Below are positions 53,274 through 61,535 of a DNA stretch of 64,000 nt, piece after piece (position 1 is the first letter of the stretch; the number at the start of each line of letters is the position of its first letter). A model generated the notes under the pieces. It searched no databases. It worked only from the letters and a program-made list of their open reading frames with translations, and had not been told where the DNA came from. The DNA comes from an uncultured Prevotellaceae bacterium (GTDB lineage: Bacteria > Bacteroidota > Bacteroidia > Bacteroidales > Bacteroidaceae): positions 62,001 to 126,000 of the forward strand of contig CAMZHV010000002.1 of assembly GCA_947307015.1 (NCBI GenBank). Reading direction: 5' to 3'. The position numbers and the translations under genes are program-made.

Positions 53274-53429
53274 ATGGCAAAAAAGACAGTCGCTACCCTG
53301 CAAACGGGCAAGACCGATGGCCGCAGCTACACTAAGGTCATCAAGATGGTGAAGAACGCTAAGGGTTCTTACTCCTTCGATGAGAAAATGGTTCCCAACG
53401 AAGCCGTTCAGGACTTCTTCAAGAACTAA
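53274..53429 (+). CDS. DUF4295 small protein
   Basis: A 51-residue basic protein (MAKKTVATLQTGKTDGRSYT, ending QDFFKN) placed 13 bases after rpmG. The order L28-L33-DUF4295 is conserved in Bacteroidetes. Its size, charge and place suggest a ribosome-associated protein, but its role is not established. Confidence 0.88.
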   Translation: MAKKTVATLQTGKTDGRSYTKVIKMVKNAKGSYSFDEKMVPNEAVQDFFKN

Positions 53430-53502
53430 TCTTCGCTAACAGAACTTCCAAGACATCTGATTGCCTGTCCCATGTGACGTGGTACATCGGATTCAACATT
53501 AT

Positions 53503-53545
53503 CTTCTCCTCGGCATATCAATGTCGGGGAGAGGTCTTTTTTTGA
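53503..53545 (+). terminator. Rho-independent terminator after the rpmB operon
   Basis: CTCCTCGGCAT (53506-53516) can pair with ATGTCGGGGAG (53521-53531) allowing G-U pairs, with a 4-base loop and a run of seven T just after. Confidence 0.75.
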
Positions 53546-53605
53546 ACCTATTGTATTAACAATCACGTTAACGCGGTTTTAAGAGTCTTAATCTTTCTAA
53601 AACGC

Positions 53606-53636
53606 TTGTTCCTTTAGGAACAAATGCGTATCTTTG
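53606..53636 (+). promoter_or_regulatory. ftsY promoter with palindrome in the spacer
   Basis: The -33 TTG (53606-53608) and -7 TATCTTTG (53629-53636) are spaced by 20 bases. A perfect palindrome TTGTTCCtttaGGAACAA (53606-53623) starts at the -33 element and fills most of the spacer, an operator-like position. Confidence 0.7.
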
Positions 53637-53658
53637 CAGCCGCAAAAATGAAATACAC

Positions 53659-54621
53659 ATGGGTTTCTTCAATTTTTTCTCCAAGAATAAAGAACAGCAG
53701 AAGGAGACTCTCGACAAAGGTCTCGAGAAGACTAAGGAAAGTTTCTTTGGCAAACTGACTCGTGCCGTAGCCGGTAAGAGCAAGGTCGACGACGACGTTC
53801 TCGATGACCTCGAGGAGGTGCTCGTGACGTCTGATGTGGGTGTAGATACGACTTTGAACATCATTCAGCGCATTGAGGAACGCGTGGCGCGTGACAAGTA
53901 TGTCAGCACCAAGGAACTCAACGGCATTCTTCGTGACGAAATTGCCGCCCTGCTGACCGAGAACAACAGCGGCGATACTGAGGGCTACCAGATACCTGAG
54001 GGCAAGAAGCCTTACGTCGTGATGGTCGTCGGTGTCAATGGCGTCGGCAAGACGACCACCATTGGTAAACTCGCCTGGCAGTTTAAACAGGCGGGACTGA
54101 AAGTGATGCTTGGCGCTGCTGACACGTTTCGCGCTGCCGCAGTCGAACAAATTGTTATTTGGGGTGAGCGCGTTGGTGTTCCTGTCGTGAAACAGCAGAT
54201 GGGCAGCGACCCTGCCAGCGTGGCCTTCGACACCCTGTCAAGTGCAGTCGCCAACGACATCGACGTAGTGCTCATCGATACTGCTGGACGCCTGCACAAT
54301 AAGAAAGGCTTGATGGACGAGCTCTCGAAGATCAAGCGTGTAATGCAGAAGGTGGTACCTGAAGCGCCCCACGATGTGATGCTGGTGCTCGACGGCAGCA
54401 CAGGCCAGAACGCCTTCGAGCAGGCCAAACAATTTACCGCCGCCACTGATGTCACGTCGATGGCCATCACCAAGCTCGACGGCACAGCGAAGGGTGGGGT
54501 AGTGCTCGGCATCAGCGACCAGTTCAAAATACCTGTCCGTTACATCGGACTTGGCGAAGGCATGGAAGACCTGCAGCCGTTCAACCGCAAGGACTTCGTG
54601 AACAGCTTATTTGGCGAATAA
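53659..54621 (+). CDS. ftsY: Signal recognition particle receptor FtsY
   Basis: A 320-residue SRP-GTPase that docks SRP-ribosome complexes at the membrane. A short Lys/Glu-rich N-terminus and N domain precede G1 GVNGVGKTTT, DTFRAAAVEQ, DTAGRLHNKKGLMDEL and TKLDGTAKGG. The protein lacks the long acidic A domain of E. coli FtsY, as usual in this phylum. The stop is one base or less from a palindromic element that separates it from rimO. Confidence 0.95.
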   Translation: MGFFNFFSKNKEQQKETLDKGLEKTKESFFGKLTRAVAGKSKVDDDVLDDLEEVLVTSDVGVDTTLNIIQRIEERVARDKYVSTKELNGILRDEIAALLTENNSGDTEGYQIPEGKKPYVVMVVGVNGVGKTTTIGKLAWQFKQAGLKVMLGAADTFRAAAVEQIVIWGERVGVPVVKQQMGSDPASVAFDTLSSAVANDIDVVLIDTAGRLHNKKGLMDELSKIKRVMQKVVPEAPHDVMLVLDGSTGQNAFEQAKQFTAATDVTSMAITKLDGTAKGGVVLGISDQFKIPVRYIGLGEGMEDLQPFNRKDFVNSLFGE

Positions 54622-54760
54622 AAAGACCCACCCCCTGCCCTCCCATAAGGGAGGGCGCGATTACTTCCAGATTACTTAAGGTTTTAAAACAATGACGATT
54701 AGCTCCTCAATTGCAAAACATACTGCTCCCTCCCTTATAGGGAGGGCGGGGGGAGAGTCC
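54622..54760. repeat. Paired palindromic element, doublet 4
   Basis: The left half (54624-54666, AAAGACCCACCCCCTGCCC and a CCCATAAGGG-type centre) begins right after the ftsY stop. The right half (54720-54760, GCTCCCTCCCTTATAGGGAG and GCGGGGGGAGAGTCC) is translated. The spacer motif TTAAAACAATGAC (54684-54696) holds the rimO start and matches doublet 2. Confidence 0.85.
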
Positions 54761-56056
54761 GTCATTGATATCCTTACAATGGGCTGTTCCAAGAATCTCG
54801 TGGACAGTGAACGGCTGATGGCGCAGTTGCGTCAAGCTGGCTTCATTGTTCGTCATGACCCCGAGGTTGCGGACGGCGATATCTGTGTTGTCAATACTTG
54901 TGGTTTCATTGGCGACGCCAAAGAAGAGAGCATCAATGTGATCCTCGAGCAGGGACAACGTAAGCAGGATGGTGGGTTGCGCAAACTTTACGTCATGGGC
55001 TGCCTCTCGCAGCGCTACCTCAGCGAGTTGCAAGCAGAGATTCCTGAGGTCGACGGATGGTACGGCAAGTTCGACTGGCCTCGCCTTCTTGAAGACCTTG
55101 GCAAAGGCTGGGATGAGAATTTGAAGCCCAGCCGCGTTATTACTACACCTTCGCACTATGCTTACATCAAAATCTCCGAAGGGTGCAACCGCCATTGTGC
55201 CTACTGTGCCATTCCCATCATCACGGGCGCTCATGTCAGCCGTCCGATGGAAGAGATTCTCGATGAAGTGCGTCAGCTGGTAGCCGTCGGCGTCAAGGAG
55301 TTCAACATCATCGCTCAGGAGCTCACCTTCTACGGTGTCGATCTCTACCACCGCCGTGCCATTGCCGAGCTCATCGACCGTATGGCCGACATCAAGGGCG
55401 TCGAGTGGATACGATTGCACTATGGCTATCCGACGGACTTTCCATGGGAACTTCTCGACGTCATTAACCGCCACGCTAACATTTGCCGCTATCTCGACAT
55501 CGCTCTTCAGCACATCAGCAATCCTGTGCTCACAGCCATGCGCCGCCACATCACTAAGGAAGAGACCTACGCTTTCGTGGAGCGCATACGGCGCGAGGTG
55601 CCTGACATCCATTTGCGTACGACGCTCATGGTGGGGCATCCTGGTGAGACAGAGGAAGCCTTTGAGGAGTTACTCGTTTTCACACGCTGGGCGCGCTTTG
55701 AGCGTATGGGCGCTTTTGCGTACAGCGAGGAGGAAGGCACATACAGCGCCGAAAACTATGCCGACGACATTCCTGAGGAGGTGAAGCAGACACGCCTCTC
55801 GAAGCTCATGCGCTTGCAGCAGCGCATATCCGGGGAGGTGCAGGAGGCGAAGATAGGTACCACACAGCGCGTCATCATCGACCGCATTGAAGGTGAATAT
55901 TACGTGGGTCGTACACAGTACGACTCGCCGGAGGTGGATCCAGAGGTGCTTATCCCCGTCGAAGGTAACACCTTGACAATTGGTCAATTCTATCCCATAA
56001 TCATCAACAACGCCGACGAATTCGACCTTTACGGCACGCCAGCGTTGACAGAATAA
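54692..56056 (+). CDS. rimO: Ribosomal protein S12 methylthiotransferase RimO with repeat-encoded N-terminus
   Basis: A 454-residue radical-SAM enzyme that methylthiolates an Asp of ribosomal protein S12. The N-terminal MTTase domain starts VIDILTMGCSKNLVDSERLM, the radical-SAM motif is EGCNRHCAYCAIP, and a TRAM domain ends the protein (about 385-454). RimO usually begins close to the first of these. Here 23 residues precede it, including TAPSLIGRAGGES, encoded by the right half of a palindromic element. No other ATG, GTG or TTG start lies between them, so the extension is probably translated. Confidence 0.93.
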   Translation: MTISSSIAKHTAPSLIGRAGGESVIDILTMGCSKNLVDSERLMAQLRQAGFIVRHDPEVADGDICVVNTCGFIGDAKEESINVILEQGQRKQDGGLRKLYVMGCLSQRYLSELQAEIPEVDGWYGKFDWPRLLEDLGKGWDENLKPSRVITTPSHYAYIKISEGCNRHCAYCAIPIITGAHVSRPMEEILDEVRQLVAVGVKEFNIIAQELTFYGVDLYHRRAIAELIDRMADIKGVEWIRLHYGYPTDFPWELLDVINRHANICRYLDIALQHISNPVLTAMRRHITKEETYAFVERIRREVPDIHLRTTLMVGHPGETEEAFEELLVFTRWARFERMGAFAYSEEEGTYSAENYADDIPEEVKQTRLSKLMRLQQRISGEVQEAKIGTTQRVIIDRIEGEYYVGRTQYDSPEVDPEVLIPVEGNTLTIGQFYPIIINNADEFDLYGTPALTE

Positions 56057-56064
56057 AATGAGTT

Positions 56065-56352
56065 ATGAATAATAAAGATTTTATTGCAGCTCTTTCGGTG
56101 AAGGAAGGCTTGACGACACGCGATACACAGATGCTCGTCAATCATCTTGTTGCGGAGCTGACATCGCAGTTCGAGAACGGCAGTCAGTTGTCAGTTCAGA
56201 ATTTCGGACAGTTCGAAGTGAAGAAGAAGCTGGAGCGCGTAGTCGTGAATCCCTCCACGGGTCAGCGTATGCTCGTGCCACCTAAATTAGTTTTGGGTTT
56301 CAAGGCGTCGCCCAACATGAAGGGACGTATGCAGAAAGGAGGTGAGTCATGA
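56065..56352 (+). CDS. HU-family DNA-binding protein
   Basis: A 95-residue HU/IHF-like protein (MNNKDFIAALSVKEGLTTRD, VQNFGQFEVKKKLERVVVNP, PPKLVLGFKASPNMK). HU bends DNA and compacts the nucleoid. Its stop overlaps the next gene's ATG (ATGA), and that gene carries a second HU domain on a membrane anchor, so the two may act together. Confidence 0.88.
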   Translation: MNNKDFIAALSVKEGLTTRDTQMLVNHLVAELTSQFENGSQLSVQNFGQFEVKKKLERVVVNPSTGQRMLVPPKLVLGFKASPNMKGRMQKGGES

Positions 56353-57527
56353 TCGAACAAAAACTGACACTTGCCGACTTGGCGACAGGACTCTCCCGCC
56401 GCGCCAGTCTCCCCATGCGCTACTCTGAGGATTTCGTACGTTCGTTCTTCAAAGTCATTGCAGACGGCTTGATGCATGACAATCTCGTCAAAGTCAAGGG
56501 TTTTGGAACGTTTAAACTCATCGATATTGAAGCACGCGAAAGCATAAATGTGGCCACTGGCGAACGCATTGAGATTGCTGGGCACACAAAGGTCAGCTTT
56601 ACGCCTGATCCCGTGTTGCGCGACGCCGTCAACAAGCCGTTCGTGGAATTTGACACCGTCATCCTCAACGAAGGTACGGACACAGCGCTGATGGAGGCTA
56701 CAGATGATGAAGTGTTAAGCGAAAGCATTGCAAAAACACAGGTCGAGACACCAGAAGCTGCCGCTGTGCAGATTGCTCAGTTCGTAGAGGAATCTGCTAC
56801 GGAAAAACCTGTTGAGGGATCTGCTCTGGAAGAGGTAGTTGAAAAGCCACATCAGGAAGAAGCCGCTGTCGAGGAACCTGTACAAGAAGAAATTGTTGAG
56901 GAGCCTGTTCATAAAGATAACGTCGAAGTAGAAGTAGAGGATGATGAGGACGAAGTCGTGGACGAGCAGGACGATGATAAAGAAAGCGATGAAAAAGAGA
57001 ATAACAATAATTTATTATTAGAAGGAAATGAAATGAATGATTATTACGATACAATTCCCAGCAACAACGGACATAGTACTCTTTGGATGATTTTTGTAGC
57101 ACTGCTTTTCACGCTCATAGGCTACTGCCTTGGTTATTATTGGCATCCTATTGTTCTGCCCGAACTCTGTAGCGAGAAGACAGAAGATGCCGAATCACAG
57201 TCAAAGGAGCCCCAAAAGAGCGAAGCCGATGATGAAGTGACTGTTGAAGTTGTCATTGAGGACAGTACAGCTGTCGGAAAAGATGCTTCAGATATCGCTG
57301 CATCCGCAGACTATCCTCAGCTCGAGGGTGGTGAGTATCTGATTGTTGGCGTGTTGGCCAACGACACCATGAAGGCAGGTAAGATGCTATCGAAAATGGC
57401 TATCCAATACTATGGCGACAAGGATCTCTATATGTATATCTGCACGATGAACAATATCGAGAATCCCGATATCGTGCCTTTGAATATGCCGCTTCTAATC
57501 CCAAAACTTGAGAAAAAACAAGAATAA
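56349..57527 (+). CDS. Membrane-anchored HU protein with periplasmic LysM-like domain
   Basis: A 392-residue protein. Residues about 1-95 form an HU domain (LADLATGLSRRASLPMRYSE, VKVKGFGTFKLIDIEARESI, KVSFTPDPVLRDAVNKPF). A long very acidic linker (about 110-230, repeated EEPV/EEIVE units) leads to one membrane helix (LWMIFVALLFTLIGYCLGYYW). The outer part ends with a LysM-like module (GKMLSKMAIQYYGDKDLYMY, then NPDIVPLNMPLLIP). This layout could hold the nucleoid to the cell wall. It precedes the moxR-bat genes. Confidence 0.82.
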   Translation: MIEQKLTLADLATGLSRRASLPMRYSEDFVRSFFKVIADGLMHDNLVKVKGFGTFKLIDIEARESINVATGERIEIAGHTKVSFTPDPVLRDAVNKPFVEFDTVILNEGTDTALMEATDDEVLSESIAKTQVETPEAAAVQIAQFVEESATEKPVEGSALEEVVEKPHQEEAAVEEPVQEEIVEEPVHKDNVEVEVEDDEDEVVDEQDDDKESDEKENNNNLLLEGNEMNDYYDTIPSNNGHSTLWMIFVALLFTLIGYCLGYYWHPIVLPELCSEKTEDAESQSKEPQKSEADDEVTVEVVIEDSTAVGKDASDIAASADYPQLEGGEYLIVGVLANDTMKAGKMLSKMAIQYYGDKDLYMYICTMNNIENPDIVPLNMPLLIPKLEKKQE

Positions 57528-57545
57528 TTTAACTATTATAAAAAA

Positions 57546-58541
57546 ATGGCAGAATCCATTGACATCCGCGCACTGAACGACCTCATTGAGCGTCAGAGCG
57601 CATTCGTCACTAATCTGATGACGGGCATGGACCAGACGATTGTCGGTCAGCGTCATCTCGTAGAATCACTCCTCATTGGCCTCCTTTCCGATGGTCACGT
57701 GCTGTTGGAAGGCGTTCCAGGTTTGGCAAAGACGCTGGCCATCAAGACGTTGGCACAGCTTATCGATGCTAAATTCAGCCGCATCCAGTTTACACCTGAC
57801 CTGCTGCCCGCCGACGTTATCGGTACGATGATTTACTCGCAGAAGGACGAGAAGTTCATGGTGGAGCAAGGTCCCGTGTTTGCCAACTTCGTACTTGCCG
57901 ACGAGATCAACCGTGCGCCTGCGAAAGTGCAGAGTGCACTGCTTGAAGCCATGCAGGAACGTGAGGTGACCATTGGAAAGCAAACCTTCAATCTGCCTTC
58001 ACCCTTCCTCGTGCTGGCTACGCAGAATCCTATTGAGCAGGAAGGAACCTACCCGCTGCCCGAGGCACAGGTCGATCGTTTCATGCTGAAAGTGGTCATC
58101 GATTACCCGAAGCTTGACGAAGAAAAGAAGATTATCCGTCAGAACATCGGCGGCGAGCGTCCTGTTGTGCGTCCTGTGCTGTCAACGAAGGAGATTGCCG
58201 AGGCTCGCAATGTGGTGCGTCAGGTCTATCTCGATGAGAAGATTGAACAGTACATTGCCGACATCGTCTTCGCTACACGTTACCCCGATAAGTACAACTT
58301 GAAGGAAATCAAGGACTATATTGAGTTCGGCGGCTCACCGCGCGCCAGCATCAACCTCGCTCTTGCAGCCCGTGCCTTTGCCTTCATCAAGCGTCGTGGT
58401 TATGTCATTCCTGAGGACGTACGCGCTGTGGCACACGACGTACTGCGCCATCGCATCGGTCTTACCTACGAGGCCGAGGCCAACAACATCACCAGCGAGG
58501 AAATCATCTCTAAGATTCTCAACAAGGTAGAAGTTCCTTAA
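57546..58541 (+). CDS. MoxR-family AAA+ ATPase
   Basis: A 331-residue AAA+ protein, the usual first gene of Bat operons, thought to act as a chaperone for the von Willebrand A proteins encoded after it. Walker A is EGVPGLAKT (from about 55), Walker B VLADEINRAPAKVQ, sensor LATQNPIEQEGTYPLPEAQ, and an Arg-finger region with DRFMLKVVIDYP. It is followed after two bases by the DUF58 gene. Confidence 0.92.
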   Translation: MAESIDIRALNDLIERQSAFVTNLMTGMDQTIVGQRHLVESLLIGLLSDGHVLLEGVPGLAKTLAIKTLAQLIDAKFSRIQFTPDLLPADVIGTMIYSQKDEKFMVEQGPVFANFVLADEINRAPAKVQSALLEAMQEREVTIGKQTFNLPSPFLVLATQNPIEQEGTYPLPEAQVDRFMLKVVIDYPKLDEEKKIIRQNIGGERPVVRPVLSTKEIAEARNVVRQVYLDEKIEQYIADIVFATRYPDKYNLKEIKDYIEFGGSPRASINLALAARAFAFIKRRGYVIPEDVRAVAHDVLRHRIGLTYEAEANNITSEEIISKILNKVEVP

Positions 58542-58543
58542 CT

Positions 58544-59413
58544 GTGGAAACATCTGAAATACTCAAACGTGTCCGACAAATCGAGATCAAGACGCGCGGA
58601 CTCTCCAGCAACATCTTTGCCGGCGAGTATCATTCGGCGTTCAAGGGGCGCGGTATGGCCTTCAGCGAAGTGCGAGAGTATCAGTATGGCGATGATATAC
58701 GCGACATCGAATGGAATGTCACGGCACGCTTCAACAAACCTTTCATCAAGGTCTTCGAGGAGGAGCGCGAACTGACGGTGATGCTATTGGTCGATGTCAG
58801 TTCGAGTCTCGACTTCGGAACGACTATTCAGACGAAGCGCGATATGCTGACAGAGATAGCCGCTACATTGGCTTTCAGCGCTATACAGAACAACGACAAG
58901 ATTGGCGTTATCTTCTTCTCCGACCGCATCGAGAAGTTCATACCGCCCAAGAAAGGTCGCAAGCACATCCTCTACATCATTCGCGAACTCCTCGATTTTA
59001 AGGCCGAGAGCCGACGCACAGATATACAGCAGGCTGTGGAGTATCTCACACAGGTCATCAAGCGCCGTTGCACGTGTTTCCTGCTCAGCGACTTCATTGA
59101 CGAGCGCGACTTCCGTCAGTCGCTGACCATTGCCAACCGTAAGCATGACGTGGTGGCACTGCAGGTTTATGACCGCCGTATCGCTGAGCTGCCCGACGTG
59201 GGTCTGATGCGCGTCAAGGATGCTGAGACGGGTCATCTCCAGTGGGTTGATACTTCCAGCCGTCGTGTGCGTAAGGCTCATAGTCAATGGTGGCGTGAGA
59301 GTCAGGAGAAGCTCGAAGACACTTTCACCCGCAGCAATGTCGATCATGTGAGCGTGCGCACTGATCAGGATTATGTTGTCGCCCTCCGCAATTTGTTTGC
59401 ACAAAGAACATGA
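58544..59413 (+). CDS. DUF58 domain protein of the Bat operon
   Basis: A 289-residue cytoplasmic protein starting with GTG. It has the DUF58 signature GRGMAFSEVREYQYGDDIRD and IEWNVTARFNKPFIKVFEEE, then a von Willebrand A-like fold with DVSSSLDFG in the MIDAS position and FLLSDFID. It is a standard partner of MoxR. Its stop overlaps the next start (ATGA). Confidence 0.9.
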   Translation: METSEILKRVRQIEIKTRGLSSNIFAGEYHSAFKGRGMAFSEVREYQYGDDIRDIEWNVTARFNKPFIKVFEEERELTVMLLVDVSSSLDFGTTIQTKRDMLTEIAATLAFSAIQNNDKIGVIFFSDRIEKFIPPKKGRKHILYIIRELLDFKAESRRTDIQQAVEYLTQVIKRRCTCFLLSDFIDERDFRQSLTIANRKHDVVALQVYDRRIAELPDVGLMRVKDAETGHLQWVDTSSRRVRKAHSQWWRESQEKLEDTFTRSNVDHVSVRTDQDYVVALRNLFAQRT

Positions 59414-60486
59414 AAACGCTCAGAACACTCTTTATATTATTAACTTGTCTTCCCATGGTGGGATGGGCGCAAGTCGTTTTCGAAGCGCGCATTGACACGT
59501 TGCTACTGCTCATCGGCGAGCAACGTGAGCTGGCACTGGACGTTACGTGCGGTGCCGGTCAGAAACTGAAGATGCCAGACTTTCGTCCGCAGCAGCCCAT
59601 CAATGACAAGGTGGAGATTGTCGATGTCTTAGGCACCGACACCACGCTCCTCGACGACGGCAAACGGATGCAAGTCGTGCAGCGTTACACCATTACGGCA
59701 TGGGACTCAGCCTTCGTGCTCTTGCCGCCTTTCACCGTTGAAGTAGATGGTCAGCCATACCAATCCAAACAATTGGCTTTAAAGGTGCTTACTGTTCCCG
59801 TCGATACGGTACACGTCGACCAGTTCTTTCCTCCGAAAGACATCCAACGAAACCCTTTCTCATGGGATGATTGGAAGCCCGTCCTCTGGTTCTTTGTGAT
59901 TAACCAGCTGCTGGCACTCATCCTCCTATGGCTTTACACTCACTGGCGCGAGAACAAGCCGCTCATTCAAATCATACGTCGCAAGCGTAAGTTACCCGCA
60001 CATCAAGTGGCAATGAACGAAATCGAACGTATCAAGGGTGAACGTAAGTGGGCAGAAGAGGACAGTAAGGAGTACTACACGCAGCTGACCGACACCCTCC
60101 GCAACTATATCAAGGAGCGCTATGGTTTCAATGCCATGGAGATGACGTCCACCGAGATTATCGAGCGTCTGCTCAAGGAACAGGACGAGACAGCACTGGC
60201 AGAGCTCCGTCAGCTCTTCACCACTGCCGACCTCGTGAAGTTTGCCAAGTGGACGACGATGATCAACGAGAACGACGCCAACCTTGTCAACGCCATCGAC
60301 TTTATCAACCAGACGAAGGTCGAGGTAGATCCCAATGCTCCCGAAGAGGAGATCATAATACCCGAGGAGGTCAAGCAGATCAAGGCTCGTTCGCTGACCA
60401 TGAAGATTGTCATGGCTGTTGTAGCCGTCACTGCTGTCGTAGCCATTGGCTACGCCCTCTACCTTACCATCGACTTAATCAGATAG
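59410..60486 (+). CDS. Bat operon membrane protein with N-terminal beta domain
   Basis: A 358-residue protein with a signal peptide (about 1-20, ends GWAQ) and a beta domain (about 22-135). A first membrane segment (LWFFVINQLLALILLWLY) leads to a cytoplasmic helical region (KEYYTQLTDTLRNYIKERYG), and a second membrane helix lies near the C-terminus (IVMAVVAVTAVVAIGYALYL). It occupies the place of the DUF4381-like gene in many Bat operons. Its own role is unknown. Confidence 0.8.
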   Translation: MKTLRTLFILLTCLPMVGWAQVVFEARIDTLLLLIGEQRELALDVTCGAGQKLKMPDFRPQQPINDKVEIVDVLGTDTTLLDDGKRMQVVQRYTITAWDSAFVLLPPFTVEVDGQPYQSKQLALKVLTVPVDTVHVDQFFPPKDIQRNPFSWDDWKPVLWFFVINQLLALILLWLYTHWRENKPLIQIIRRKRKLPAHQVAMNEIERIKGERKWAEEDSKEYYTQLTDTLRNYIKERYGFNAMEMTSTEIIERLLKEQDETALAELRQLFTTADLVKFAKWTTMINENDANLVNAIDFINQTKVEVDPNAPEEEIIIPEEVKQIKARSLTMKIVMAVVAVTAVVAIGYALYLTIDLIR

Positions 60487-60490
60487 TCCT

Positions 60491-61489
60491 ATGCAATTAG
60501 CGAATCCATATCTACTGTTACTGCTCCTGCTGCTCATACCTTATATATTATGGTATGTGCTACGGAGCCACGACAGCGAGCCCTCGTTGCAGGTGTCATC
60601 GACGCTGGCCTTCCGTAACGCGCCGCGCACGTTGCGTCAATATCTGGTTCATGCACCATTTCTGCTGCGATGTCTCGCCTTCGTGATGATTGTTCTCGTG
60701 TTGTGCCGTCCACAGACGAGCAATTCGTGGAGCGACCGCACCATCGAGGGCATTGACATCATGTTGTGTGTCGATATTTCTACATCAATGCTTGCCGAGG
60801 ACTTACGTCCCAATCGTATTGAGGCAGCCAAGAAGGTAGCTTCTGAGTTCATCGCTGGACGCCCTAACGACAATATCGGTTTGACGATCTTTTCCGGCGA
60901 GTCGTTCACACAATGTCCGATGACCACTGACCACGCCGTGCTCTTGAACCTGTTTCAAAACGTCAGCTGCGATATGGTGCAGCGCGGTCTCATGGACGAT
61001 GGCACAGCCATTGGCATGGGCTTGGCCAATGCCATCTCGCGTCTCAAGGACTCCAAAGCCAAGTCGAAGGTCATCATCTTGCTGACCGACGGTTCCAACA
61101 ACGCCGGCGATATCTCGCCGCTGACGGCGGCTGAGATTGCCAAGAGTTTTGGCGTCCGCATCTACACTATAGGTGTAGGTACCAATGGTACAGCACGTTA
61201 TCCTTATCCCGTGGGTGGCCATATAGAGTACATTAACATCCCCGTGGAGATTGACACGAAGACATTGGCGGCCATTGCCAGCACCACCGACGGCGAGTTC
61301 TACCGCGCCACCAACAATGCCAAGTTGCGCGAGGTATATCAGGAGATTGACAAGCTGGAGAAGACGAAAATGAATGTCAAGCAGTACAGCAAACGCTATG
61401 AGGCCTTCGCGCCTTTCGCCATCGCCGCCTGCCTCCTCCTCCTTCTTGAACTCCTGCTCCGCCAGACCATATTGAAAAAAATACCATAA
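60491..61489 (+). CDS. batA: BatA, von Willebrand A membrane protein
   Basis: A 332-residue protein with two N-terminal membrane helices (YLLLLLLLLIPYILWYVL and FVMIVLVLCRPQ), a periplasmic von Willebrand A domain with a complete MIDAS (CVDISTSMLAEDL, TDGSNN) and a C-terminal helix (AIAACLLLLLELLL). Bat proteins support aerotolerance and stress survival in Bacteroides, but their molecular action is not settled. Confidence 0.9.
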   Translation: MQLANPYLLLLLLLLIPYILWYVLRSHDSEPSLQVSSTLAFRNAPRTLRQYLVHAPFLLRCLAFVMIVLVLCRPQTSNSWSDRTIEGIDIMLCVDISTSMLAEDLRPNRIEAAKKVASEFIAGRPNDNIGLTIFSGESFTQCPMTTDHAVLLNLFQNVSCDMVQRGLMDDGTAIGMGLANAISRLKDSKAKSKVIILLTDGSNNAGDISPLTAAEIAKSFGVRIYTIGVGTNGTARYPYPVGGHIEYINIPVEIDTKTLAAIASTTDGEFYRATNNAKLREVYQEIDKLEKTKMNVKQYSKRYEAFAPFAIAACLLLLLELLLRQTILKKIP

Positions 61490-61535
61490 TATAGTTCTGT
61501 ATGTTGCTGTTTTACAGCAACAAAAACAACTGCCT

